Shown: in pieces, positions 20,244 to 28,736 of the stretch
Numbering within the stretch: position 1 is the first letter of the stretch
Layout of the letters: each line of letters begins with the position of its first letter
Origin: a virus
Length of the DNA: 40,599 nucleotides
IMG/VR virus record: IMGVR_UViG_3300031524_000031
Location: 1 to 40,599 of that record
Strand: one strand, 5' to 3'
The notes under the pieces: model-generated
What the model was told of the DNA's origin: nothing
The model's database searches: none
What the model saw: the letters and a program-made list of their open reading frames with translations, nothing else
Program-made: the position numbers and the translations under genes

Positions 20244-22042
20244 AACGACTGGAACTTAACGCTCTGACCATTGAGGGCTTCCGCTCCTTCGCCGGCAGCG
20301 CGACTATCGAGTTCGGCGAGCCTGGCGGCCTGCGTATGCTGTTCGGCAAAAATGAAGTCGAGCCACGACTGGGCGGCAACGGCGCCGGCAAAAGCACGAT
20401 GTGGGACGCGCTCTGCTGGTGCTTGTTCGGGTTCTCCGCGCGCAACCTACGCGCGTCCGATCTGATGAACTGGTCCCGAAAACAAAACCCGCATGTGATC
20501 GCCAATCTGTTGATCAACGATGCGCCATTCGCAGTCGAGCGGTTTGGATCGCCCAACCGACTGCTGCTGGATGGCGAGCCGGTCGAGCAAGACAAACTCG
20601 AGCGCGAGGTGCTGGGCATCTCCCGCGCTCGATTTATGCACAGCGTCTTATTTGGCCAGATGGTGCGCCTATTCATCGACCTGTCAGTGCCCGAACGCGG
20701 TGCGCTGCTCGACGAAGTCCTTGACCTGGGCCTATGGCTGCGCGCTTCTGATGCAGCTAATGCGCGCCACCGCGGCATGACCGCGGAAATGCAAACGATC
20801 GAGAAGGCGTTGGCATTCTCGCGCGGCAAGCTGGAAGGGCTGGAAAACGAAGACACTATCCGCGCACGTGAAGACGCGTGGACTGCTGAGCACGATGCTG
20901 TGATCGAAGCGGCGATCAAGCGGGTCGAGGAAGCGGAGCTGTCCCTGACAAGCAACAAAATTGTCCTGCAACGAACCCCGCTTGGAGAAGAGCCGGCTGC
21001 TGATGTGCTCAAGCTAGAACAGCGGCGTAGTAAAGCAAATACGATTCTTCAGGGTCTGCGCGAGAAATACGCGGTAACGATCGCTGATAGTAAGCGATTG
21101 AAAGCAGAGCGCGACTTCCTTGCAGACCACCCGGACAGATGCCCTACTTGTTCACAACCAATATCCGAGGACTTTGCTGCCCCGCGCGTACACGAATATG
21201 ATGAGCGCATAGTAAAGATTGCGATGGAGCAGACAAGCCTGTTTGCAGATGCCAAGCTCGCAGACGGCGTCATAGCTGACTTACAGACGCATCTCGATAA
21301 CGAGCGGCGGAAGCAGCAGGAGGCGCACGTTGCCTATGCACGGGCTGAAGCAGCTTTTAAGTCGCAGCAGCATGTAGTTGATTTAGCGGTCGAAGCGGCC
21401 GAACGCGAAGCATCTGTCACCAATCCGCACACTGCCCTGCGTGATTCCGTCCGCGCCCAACGCAGCGCGCTACAGCGTGAGATCGGGGCGCAGCGGCTCA
21501 AGCTCGGCGGCATAAAAGAACAGCTCGCCTCCCTCGACTACTGGCGGCAAGGGTTCAAGCGTGTGCGGCTGTTCCAGACCAAGCAGTCGCTTGATTTGCT
21601 GCGGTTGGAAGTTGCCAACGCTGCGCAGTCGCTCGGCCTGCTCGGCTGGACGATCGACTTTGCCACCGAAGTCGAGACCAAGTCCGGGTCGATGAAGCAG
21701 GGCGTGCAGATCGTCGTGACATCGCCGCAAGCATCGGGTTCGTGGGAAGTCTGGTCAGGCGGCGAGGGGCAACGCATCCGGCTCGCGGTCGCTATCGGCC
21801 TGGCATCACTGATCCAGCGTATGGCCGGCGTTTTCTACACGTTTGAGATCTGGGATGAGCCATCAGCATGGCTCAGCCCGGAAGGCATCACCGACTTGCT
21901 CGACTGCCTGGCGCAGCGCGCGCAAATCACCGGAAAGACCGTTTGGGTCGTTGATCACCGCGCGCTCGATGTCGGGATGTTCTCGCAGGTCTGGCAAATA
22001 ACAAAGACTAATACTGGCTCTTCTGTGCAGCGCATTTCCTGA
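20240..22042 (+). CDS. sbcC: SbcC/Rad50-type ATPase subunit (gp46-like)
   Basis: This 600-residue SMC-like ATPase pairs with the SbcD-type nuclease. The Walker A GGNGAGKST (45-53) follows the opening LTIEGFRSFAGSATIEFG. Two coiled-coil arms flank the zinc hook CPTC at about 302-305. The C-terminal ATPase lobe has the signature WSGGEGQRIRLA, the Walker B FEIWDEPSAWL and the D-loop/H region VWVVDHRA. At 600 residues it is close to gp46 of T4 and much shorter than bacterial SbcC, as expected for phages. Start ATG overlaps the sbcD stop. Together with the recombinase and nuclease this forms a full end-processing module. Confidence 0.92.
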   Translation: MKRLELNALTIEGFRSFAGSATIEFGEPGGLRMLFGKNEVEPRLGGNGAGKSTMWDALCWCLFGFSARNLRASDLMNWSRKQNPHVIANLLINDAPFAVERFGSPNRLLLDGEPVEQDKLEREVLGISRARFMHSVLFGQMVRLFIDLSVPERGALLDEVLDLGLWLRASDAANARHRGMTAEMQTIEKALAFSRGKLEGLENEDTIRAREDAWTAEHDAVIEAAIKRVEEAELSLTSNKIVLQRTPLGEEPAADVLKLEQRRSKANTILQGLREKYAVTIADSKRLKAERDFLADHPDRCPTCSQPISEDFAAPRVHEYDERIVKIAMEQTSLFADAKLADGVIADLQTHLDNERRKQQEAHVAYARAEAAFKSQQHVVDLAVEAAEREASVTNPHTALRDSVRAQRSALQREIGAQRLKLGGIKEQLASLDYWRQGFKRVRLFQTKQSLDLLRLEVANAAQSLGLLGWTIDFATEVETKSGSMKQGVQIVVTSPQASGSWEVWSGGEGQRIRLAVAIGLASLIQRMAGVFYTFEIWDEPSAWLSPEGITDLLDCLAQRAQITGKTVWVVDHRALDVGMFSQVWQITKTNTGSSVQRIS

Positions 22043-22057
22043 TGGGTATAAATTAGC

Positions 22058-23449
22058 ATGAAACGTCACAGTATCAGTCCCGGAAGCGACTATGCTTCCT
22101 TTATCCAGAACAAGCATCTCAAGGCGGCGCCAATGGGCATCGACTTGCCTCTGCCGATGCATCCTGATTTGTTCGATTTTCAGCAGCTAACCGTAAGCTA
22201 TTGTTTGCGCATCGGAACCGGAGCCCTTTTTCTCGACACCGGCCTGGGCAAAACATTCATTGAGCTGGAACTGGCGAAGCAGTGTATCGCGCATACTAAC
22301 CGCCCCGCGCTGATCCTGACGCCGCTGGCCGTAGCACAACAGACTAAAGCTGAGGCTGATCGCTTCGGTTACGCTGCCAAAATCATCCGCACCCAGTCAG
22401 AGGCGGGTCCCGCAACTAATATCTGCAATTACGAAATGATGCACCAGCTCGATTTCAGCGCCTACTCTTGTTTGATACTAGACGAGTCCTCGATACTCAA
22501 AAATTTCGGCGGCAAAACAGCACAATCATTGGTTCAAGCAGGGGCCGCAGTTCCTTTTCGGTTCTGCGCGTCTGCCACGCCGGCGCCAAACGATCACATC
22601 GAGCTGGGGATGCACTCCGAGTTTCTTGGACGCATGTCTATCGGCGAGATGCGCGCGCGCTGGTTTGTCAATGACAAAGGAAACACCTCGACTTGGCGCC
22701 TGAAAGGCCACGCTGTTGCATCATTCTGGGACTGGGTCGCATCATGGGCGGTATTGGCGGAAAAGCCCAGCGATCTTGGTTTCCCCAGCTCGCGCTTCGA
22801 GTTGCCGCCTCTGCGCGTTGAGGAGCATGTCGTCAATCATATCGTGGACGCGCGATCCGGCGTCGGATTCTTCTCGCCACTCTCGGCCACCAATCTGCAT
22901 GGCGTAAAGCGATCAACCGTCGAGGGCCGCGCGGCGCTGGTAAAAGAGATCGTGCAACAAGAACCAAACGAAGCCTGGGTGATTTGGTGCGATACAGATT
23001 ATGAAGCTGATGCCTTGCACCGAGCACTGCCAGGAGTAGTTGAAGTGCGCGGCAGTATGAGCCCGCATGACAAAGAAAAAGCGCTGCTGGCCTTCGCCGC
23101 CGGTAGTCGGAAGCAGATCATCACAAAGCCCTCGATTGCCGGCTTTGGACTGAATTGGCAGCACTGCGCGCGAGTCGTCTTTGTCGGCCGATCGTTCTCC
23201 TACGAAACCTGGTACCAGGCCGTTCGCCGATGCTGGCGATTTGGTCAGAAGCGAGAAGTTGTTGTCCATCTGATCTTCGCCGATGGCGAGCGCCATATCG
23301 ACGCCATCATCGGCGAGAAAGCGGAACGGCATGCCAGCATGAAGCTGGAGATGCGCGCCGCCGCCTCGCGCGCAATCCGAGATATCCCATTGGTCGATGA
23401 AGTCATTCTCGCCAATAAAACGCAAGGAAACCTGCCAGCATGGCTATAA
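22058..23449 (+). CDS. SNF2/DEAD-like helicase (superfamily 2)
   Basis: The 463-residue protein has the SF2 motifs in order: I LDTGLGKT (about 59-66), II LDESSIL, III ASATPAPND and VI QAVRRCWRFGQ. This pattern (QAVRR...GQ in VI) is the SNF2-like type common in phages. I give the ATG at 22058, but the in-frame ATG at 22133, preceded by AAGGCGG, is a reasonable alternative. The 3' end overlaps the DNA methyltransferase by 10 bases. The adjacency suggests the helicase/translocase and methyltransferase act together on DNA, as in many phage genomes, but no target site can be read from sequence. Confidence 0.85.
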   Translation: MKRHSISPGSDYASFIQNKHLKAAPMGIDLPLPMHPDLFDFQQLTVSYCLRIGTGALFLDTGLGKTFIELELAKQCIAHTNRPALILTPLAVAQQTKAEADRFGYAAKIIRTQSEAGPATNICNYEMMHQLDFSAYSCLILDESSILKNFGGKTAQSLVQAGAAVPFRFCASATPAPNDHIELGMHSEFLGRMSIGEMRARWFVNDKGNTSTWRLKGHAVASFWDWVASWAVLAEKPSDLGFPSSRFELPPLRVEEHVVNHIVDARSGVGFFSPLSATNLHGVKRSTVEGRAALVKEIVQQEPNEAWVIWCDTDYEADALHRALPGVVEVRGSMSPHDKEKALLAFAAGSRKQIITKPSIAGFGLNWQHCARVVFVGRSFSYETWYQAVRRCWRFGQKREVVVHLIFADGERHIDAIIGEKAERHASMKLEMRAAASRAIRDIPLVDEVILANKTQGNLPAWL

Positions 23450-24333
23450 CCTGTATCGACCAAGCACATGGCGAGAACTTCGCACTCTACAATGGGGACT
23501 GCGTTTCCTTACTCGAACAACTGCCTGATCACTGCATCGACTTCTGCATCTACTCGCCCCCATTCAGCAATTTGTTTGTCTACTCAAAAAGCCCGCTGGA
23601 TATGGGAAATTCGGTAGATGATGCCGAATTCTTTAAGCATTATGACTTCTTGATACAGCAATTGTCGTGCATCATGAAGCCTGGGCGCGAGATCGCCGTG
23701 CATTGCTCAGACCTGCCACACCACAAATGGAAAGATGGCTACATCGGCTTGAAGGATTTCAGCGGCGCGCTGATCCGGGCGCATGAAAGCCGCGGGCACA
23801 TCCTGACCAGTCGAATTACGGTCTGGAAGTCGCCGGTCGTTGAAATGCAGCGCACTAAGGCGATTGGGCTCCTATACAAGCAACTACGAAAAGACAGCAC
23901 CATGTCTCGAACAGGGATGCCGGATTATGTGCTGGTATTTAGGATGCTTGGCGATAATCCTGTGCCCATCGAGCATACTTTCGAGAATTTCTCGCTGGAC
24001 CAATGGCAGGAGTGGGCTTCGCCAGTCTGGATGACTATTAACCAGTCCAATACATTGAACAAGGATGGCGCGAAAGAGGAAAACGACGAGCGACATATCG
24101 CTCCACTCCAGCTTGATTTAATCGAGCGGTGCGTAATACTTTGGAGTAATCCGGGAGAAGTTGTGTTAAGCCCATTTGCCGGCATCGGATCAGAAGGGTA
24201 TATCAGCTTGCAGCAAGGTCGACGCTTTGTTGGCGTTGAGCTGAAACCAACATACTTCCAACAAGCCGCGAAGAACCTGCAAAGCGTCGGCAGAATCAAT
24301 ACCGCGGGTTTCTTCGGGCAAAGCGTTATATAA
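23440..24333 (+). CDS. DNA methyltransferase, beta class (SPPF motif)
   Basis: The 297-residue protein has the beta-class order. The catalytic motif IV SPPF (39-42) lies near the N-terminus after FALYNGDCVSLLEQLPD, and the AdoMet-binding motif I SPFAGIGSEG lies near the C-terminus, followed by FVGVELKPTYFQQA. SPP(Y/F) favours N4-cytosine methylation, although some N6-adenine enzymes share it. It has no cognate endonuclease nearby, so it is an orphan protective or regulatory enzyme. It overlaps the helicase. In a phage whose guanine is hypermodified, an additional cytosine or adenine mark would give a second, independent layer of restriction protection. Confidence 0.85.
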   Translation: MAITCIDQAHGENFALYNGDCVSLLEQLPDHCIDFCIYSPPFSNLFVYSKSPLDMGNSVDDAEFFKHYDFLIQQLSCIMKPGREIAVHCSDLPHHKWKDGYIGLKDFSGALIRAHESRGHILTSRITVWKSPVVEMQRTKAIGLLYKQLRKDSTMSRTGMPDYVLVFRMLGDNPVPIEHTFENFSLDQWQEWASPVWMTINQSNTLNKDGAKEENDERHIAPLQLDLIERCVILWSNPGEVVLSPFAGIGSEGYISLQQGRRFVGVELKPTYFQQAAKNLQSVGRINTAGFFGQSVI

Positions 24334-24355
24334 ACAGCGAAAGCAGGCGGATCAA

Positions 24356-24787
24356 ATGATTACAATAGAACGCTACCATGACTTTTCTTATGGCCACCGT
24401 GTGGTCGGCCACGAAGGGAAGTGCGCCGGGCTTCATGGGCACAACGGACGCGTGACGTTCACCTGCGTCGCCGAGAAGCTGGACGAGCTTGGGCGGATCG
24501 TCGATTTCAGCGTTCTAAAGTCCAAGCTCTGCCAGTGGATAGAGGACAACTGGGACCACAAGATGCTGCTGTGGAGGAAGGACCCGGTGCACGCTATTCT
24601 CGGACGTACCGATAACGACAGCATCGTGAACAGTATCCAGCCGGTGTCCTTTAACCCGACCGCCGAGAACCTGGCGCACTATCTTCTCACTACTGTTGCG
24701 CCACTGCGGATGCAGGGCACCGGTATCACTGTTATCGCTGTCAAGTTTGAAGAGACGAGGAAATGTTCCGCCGTTGCAACCCTATAA
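24356..24787 (+). CDS. queD: 6-carboxytetrahydropterin synthase QueD
   Basis: QueD converts dihydroneopterin triphosphate to 6-carboxy-5,6,7,8-tetrahydropterin. The 143-residue protein has the zinc ligands H14, H27 and H29 (SYGHR, LHGHNG), the catalytic C23 in EGKCAGLHGHNG, DHKMLL and a late EETRKCSA, all diagnostic. The length is normal. It is followed after 12 bases by queE, the next step in the pathway, and the two are probably one unit. AGGCGG precedes the ATG weakly. It acts on the product of FolE, encoded 16 kb away. Confidence 0.95.
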   Translation: MITIERYHDFSYGHRVVGHEGKCAGLHGHNGRVTFTCVAEKLDELGRIVDFSVLKSKLCQWIEDNWDHKMLLWRKDPVHAILGRTDNDSIVNSIQPVSFNPTAENLAHYLLTTVAPLRMQGTGITVIAVKFEETRKCSAVATL

Positions 24788-24799
24788 GGAATTGACCCT

Positions 24800-25507
24800 A
24801 TGCTCGGAATGAATCCAATCGACGGCCCCCACACGTTGTCGGAGGATTTTAAGGTCAATTCGATCTGGCGGACGATACAAGGCGAGGGACCTTGGTCGGG
24901 ACTGCCGGCAATTTTCGTGAGATTCAGCGGCTGTTGTTTGCGCTGTACCTGGTGCGATACTTCGTTCGAGACAGGAACCTGGCGCAACCTGCCAATGCTC
25001 GCTGATGAAATCCATTCGCTGGTTCGATCTACTGGGCACAGGCGGGTCGTGTTCACCGGCGGCGAGCCGATGCTGTGGCCGCTTGGTGAGCTGATTACGA
25101 TGCTGCACGACTCCGTCGAAGCGCAGATCGAAACTGCTGGTACCGTTTGGCCCGAGGGACTGGATCGGGTGTTCGAGCGGGCCAACGTGAGCATCGTCTG
25201 CTCGCCAAAAACGCCCAAGGTGCATCCCAAGATCATCCATTACGCAGACGCTTGGAAATACATCATCAGGGTGGGCTGCGTCGATCCGCAAGACGGCCTG
25301 CCGATCGGCAGCACTCAGCGCGGCGTCGACAATCCGACGCAGAAGCTCTACCGGGCGGATACGAGCCCGAACAAGATATTCGTGCAGCCCTGCGACGAGG
25401 ACGATCCGCGCAAGAACGCGGCCAACTTGCAGGAAGCTGTCCTGTCATCGCTACGTTTCGGGTATCGCCTCAGCCTTCAAATCCATAAGATCGCCGGCGT
25501 GCCTTGA
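24800..25507 (+). CDS. queE: 7-carboxy-7-deazaguanine synthase QueE
   Basis: QueE is a radical-SAM enzyme that rearranges 6-carboxytetrahydropterin to 7-carboxy-7-deazaguanine. The 235-residue protein has the cluster motif CX3CX2C at C45, C49 and C52 (CCLRCTWC), the opening IWRTIQGEGPWSGLPAIFVR, the TGGEPML motif and ETAGTV. The alternative CX14CX2C form seen in some bacteria is not used. It follows queD after 12 bases (AAGGA upstream of ATG) and is followed by the DnaB-like helicase after one base, so modification and replication genes are translated together. Its product is the substrate of QueC. Confidence 0.95.
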   Translation: MLGMNPIDGPHTLSEDFKVNSIWRTIQGEGPWSGLPAIFVRFSGCCLRCTWCDTSFETGTWRNLPMLADEIHSLVRSTGHRRVVFTGGEPMLWPLGELITMLHDSVEAQIETAGTVWPEGLDRVFERANVSIVCSPKTPKVHPKIIHYADAWKYIIRVGCVDPQDGLPIGSTQRGVDNPTQKLYRADTSPNKIFVQPCDEDDPRKNAANLQEAVLSSLRFGYRLSLQIHKIAGVP

Positions 25508-25508
25508 A

Positions 25509-26909
25509 ATGCCGCCGCAGCTTAAGGGGGCGCTTGAAGACAATGTACTGACCGCGCTCTGTTGGAGCGACCAGCACGCCGCCAACGTGTCGATGCAAGT
25601 GCCGGCCGAGCTGTTCGCGACGCGCGCCTATCGCGAGATTGCTGAGAAGGCGATCGATCATCTACAACGATATAATATCCCGCCCAAAGGCCATTTGCGC
25701 GACCTGCTTGAAGACAAACTGCGGCGCGGCGACGAAGGTATCCTGCTCAAGCGCACACTTGATGCAATGGAGGAACTACAAGCTAATTTCCAGCCCGAGT
25801 TTGTACTTGAGCAACTTCAGCATTTCATCGCCATGCGAAAGCTGTCCATGGCGGTCGAGCAGGCCGCCGATGCGCTCAATGAGGGCGATGTCGACAAGGC
25901 GCGCGAGGCGCTGTTCGAGCAAGACTTAGCGCCAAAACAAACGCCCGGCATCTGGCTCAATGATCCCAAGCGCGCGCTGTCATTCCTCGACCACCGTGAT
26001 GAAGACTTCTTCTCCTCTGACATCGACGTGCTCGACGATCTCGGCGTAAGGCCCCGCCGCAAGACGCTCACCCTGATGATTGCTGCCGCCAAGCGGGGCA
26101 AGTCGACGTGGCTAGTCGGCGTCGGAAAACGCGCAATCCTGCATCACCAGAAGGCGCTCCACATCACGCTTGAGAACAGCGAGGAGCTAACTTCCAAGCG
26201 GTATACTCAAGCTCTATTCGCGATGGCAGCGGACAGCCGCGACGCGAGCATTCGTGTGCCGGTATTTAAGCGAGACTCGCTCGGCCGGTGCCTGTCGATT
26301 GAGCATGATGTCCTGACGCCGGAGGTTCTGCGGCCGGAAGCGCGCAAGCAGCTCGGCAAGCGGCTTTCAGCACTGCGCGGCAAGCTGCTGATCAAGGAGT
26401 TCCCGACCTCTACACTGACGATCGCGCAGCTTAACGCCTACTTAGATGTGCTTGAACGCGCAGAGAGCTTCATCCCTGATCTATTGATAATCGACTACCC
26501 CGACCTGATGGCGGTCGGCGATGTGCGCGACATGCGCGTCAACTTGGGTAAGCTCTTCGCGCAGCTTCGTGGCATTGGCGTAGCGCGCAATATGGCAGTC
26601 GTTGCCGTCACGCAAGGCAACCGGTCCTCTGACCATGCGCGCACGGTGACGGCCGGCATGGTTGCGGAGGACTGGAGTAAGATCGGCACCGCCGACACCG
26701 TGCTTACCTACTCACAGACCTCGGAGGAGAAAGAGATTGGCCTGGCGCGGGTGCTGGTCGCTGCCGCCCGCGATGCCCGAGACAAATATGTTGTGATGAT
26801 CTCGCAATCCTACGCCACGTGCCAGTTCTGCATCGACTCAGTTTACATGAGTAAATTCGTAGAATCCGAGGTCGATCGGATGACCGGCAACGGAAAAAAC
26901 GAAGACTAA
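25509..26909 (+). CDS. Replicative DnaB-like helicase
   Basis: The 466-residue protein has an N-terminal helical domain (ALEDNVLTALCWSDQHAANV, typical of DnaB, to about residue 150). The RecA-like motor has Walker A AAAKRGKST (about 193-201), Walker B LLIIDYPDLM and a beta-finger VVAVTQGNRSS region. It would unwind DNA at the fork, with the primase at 2487. The sequence is divergent from bacterial DnaB, and no separate loader is seen in the window. Starts one base after queE and directly abuts the next gene (TAAATG). Confidence 0.85.
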   Translation: MPPQLKGALEDNVLTALCWSDQHAANVSMQVPAELFATRAYREIAEKAIDHLQRYNIPPKGHLRDLLEDKLRRGDEGILLKRTLDAMEELQANFQPEFVLEQLQHFIAMRKLSMAVEQAADALNEGDVDKAREALFEQDLAPKQTPGIWLNDPKRALSFLDHRDEDFFSSDIDVLDDLGVRPRRKTLTLMIAAAKRGKSTWLVGVGKRAILHHQKALHITLENSEELTSKRYTQALFAMAADSRDASIRVPVFKRDSLGRCLSIEHDVLTPEVLRPEARKQLGKRLSALRGKLLIKEFPTSTLTIAQLNAYLDVLERAESFIPDLLIIDYPDLMAVGDVRDMRVNLGKLFAQLRGIGVARNMAVVAVTQGNRSSDHARTVTAGMVAEDWSKIGTADTVLTYSQTSEEKEIGLARVLVAAARDARDKYVVMISQSYATCQFCIDSVYMSKFVESEVDRMTGNGKNED

Positions 26910-28472
26910 ATGTCCATTGAGCCCGAAGCTATTGAGAGGTTTCTGGCCTGGACTCCGCCTGAGCATCCGGAGTTTAAAGGCAAGTCGGCGAATGAGCTTT
27001 GTGATATCATCTACAGACTGACGGGCGCGCCCTACGTTCACTTTGGTCCCGAGCCGCGACAGCATCAGCTCGAGGGTCTGGCGTTCGCGTTATGGCAGCG
27101 GCGCGCGCTCTTGTATTTCTGGATGCAGCTCGGCAAGACCAAGATCGCACTAGACTGGCTGCGCTACTGCAAGGCGGCGGGCTGGTCGTGGGGCAAGGGG
27201 CTGGTAATTGCGCATTCGCCAGTCGGCGTCGACGTTTGGGACGCGCAGGCCGCTATCCATTCCGCGCTAAGCGTGGCGACCGTTGTATCCGGTCCAGGCT
27301 CGCTTGACAGATTCCTGGGAGCGTGCGAGGGCGGGGCCGATATCGTTATCGTTGCCTGGTCGACGCTCCAGCAGTTATTCACGCAAAAGCGGAAGAGCCG
27401 CAAAGGCGTATCCAAGCTCTGCCCGATGATGGATGCTGCCCAGCTCGCTGGGGAGTATTTTACCTCCGTCGTGATCGACGAAATCCATCTAGCTGGCAAT
27501 CACACAACCAACCGCTTCAATATCGCCTCAGCGCTTGTGCAGAACTGTAACTGTCGGCTGGGACTATCCGGCACGCCGGTCGGCCGCGATGCTTTCAAGC
27601 TGTGGGCATCGACATTCCTGATCGACGGTGGCGAGACGCTGGGACGCAATTATTACTTCTTTGAAGCAGCGTTCGGGAAAACTCGGCGCAATCCCTTCAT
27701 GAAGCGGCCGGAGGTTATATTCGACAAGACAAAGCTTCAGATGCTCAAGTCACGGCTGGAAGGCCTTGCAATGAGCTATGAGCTGTCAGAGGTGCGGAAG
27801 CTCAACACGCTGCGCGGACAAGTCGATCTCAAAATGCGTGGAGATCAGCGCGCAGCCTATAACGATATGGTCGACAAAGTCATCAAGATCAAGGACGGCG
27901 ATACGCAGGAGATCCATAGCGCGTTTGTGCGGCTGCGGCAGATCGCATCCGGATTTCTGCCGTTTGTTGATAACAGCGGCGCATCGAGGATCGTCAACTT
28001 CGAGAGCAGCGCCAAACTCGAATGGATTTCGTCATTCCTTGAGGAATATGACGGCGTCACGCAGTGCGTAATCTTCCACGAGTTCGTCCACAGCGGACAG
28101 ATGATCTGTGAGCGGCTCAAGCGCGCCAAAATATCGCACGCCTGGCTACACGGCGGCACCAAGAATCCTAAACTAGCTATCGAGTCTTTCCAGAAGGGCC
28201 GCGCCCGGTTCCTGGTGGCAAACACAGCTAAGGGCGGCACCTCAATCAATCTGCCGATGGCTGACTACCTGCTTTTTTACGAATGCCCGACTTCTCCGAC
28301 GGTTAGGCAACAGGCGGAGTCGCGGCCGCTTGCGCGCGGCGACCGGGTGCTGTTGCTCGACGACCTGGTCTGCTCGCCTGTCGAGCGCAAGATCCTCGGC
28401 TATGTGCAGGAGGGGCGGGACATGCTATCGGTGATCCTGCATAGCCGCTCGCTGCTGCGCGATCAAGATTAG
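26910..28472 (+). CDS. Second SNF2-like helicase (superfamily 2)
   Basis: The 520-residue protein has motif I YFWMQLGKTKIAL (about 69-81, with MQLGKT in place of the usual GxGKT), motif II VIDEIHLAG, motif III LGLSGTPVGRD and motif VI RQQAESRPLARG. These fit SNF2-like proteins in phages. It differs from the helicase at 22058 in length and motif sequences, so the two are not recent duplicates. It lies at the end of the long replication block, followed by a promoter. Confidence 0.85.
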   Translation: MSIEPEAIERFLAWTPPEHPEFKGKSANELCDIIYRLTGAPYVHFGPEPRQHQLEGLAFALWQRRALLYFWMQLGKTKIALDWLRYCKAAGWSWGKGLVIAHSPVGVDVWDAQAAIHSALSVATVVSGPGSLDRFLGACEGGADIVIVAWSTLQQLFTQKRKSRKGVSKLCPMMDAAQLAGEYFTSVVIDEIHLAGNHTTNRFNIASALVQNCNCRLGLSGTPVGRDAFKLWASTFLIDGGETLGRNYYFFEAAFGKTRRNPFMKRPEVIFDKTKLQMLKSRLEGLAMSYELSEVRKLNTLRGQVDLKMRGDQRAAYNDMVDKVIKIKDGDTQEIHSAFVRLRQIASGFLPFVDNSGASRIVNFESSAKLEWISSFLEEYDGVTQCVIFHEFVHSGQMICERLKRAKISHAWLHGGTKNPKLAIESFQKGRARFLVANTAKGGTSINLPMADYLLFYECPTSPTVRQQAESRPLARGDRVLLLDDLVCSPVERKILGYVQEGRDMLSVILHSRSLLRDQD

Positions 28473-28481
28473 AAGTTTAAC

Positions 28482-28511
28482 TTGCCCTGATGACCGATCT
28501 GCGGTATATAC
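28482..28511 (+). promoter_or_regulatory. Promoter-like site with CGGTATATAC upstream of the 28546 gene
   Basis: CGGTATATAC at 28502-28511 is a copy of the recurrent element. Here a partial sigma-70 -35 hexamer, TTGCCC (28482-28487), is present 17 bases before TATATA (28505-28510). The next gene starts 35 bases further on. Confidence 0.5.
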
Positions 28512-28545
28512 GCATTGACTCAACTCGAGCCCAAGGGAGAACCCA

Positions 28546-28728
28546 GTGGCCATGTCTTCAACGGAAACAAAACAGTGGGCGCGTGAGATGATCCTTCGCG
28601 CGCTTGACACAGAGCTTTTTAACGATGACAGTTTTGTAATGTACTCCCTCGATTTCGATGATCGGGAGGCACTTCTGAAAGAGCGCAATCGAGTAGCGAA
28701 GCTCTTCAAGCTCCCCAGCAAGAAGTAG
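28546..28728 (+). CDS. Small hypothetical protein, 60 aa
   Basis: AAGGGAGA at 28533-28540 precedes a GTG at 28546, with an ATG two codons later as alternative. The product is helical and charged, beginning MAMSSTETKQWAREMILRALD, and ends with KLFKLPSKK. It is the first gene of the transcription unit that includes the UvrD-like helicase. I see no family. Confidence 0.6.
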   Translation: MAMSSTETKQWAREMILRALDTELFNDDSFVMYSLDFDDREALLKERNRVAKLFKLPSKK

Positions 28729-28736
28729 AGAGAGCT

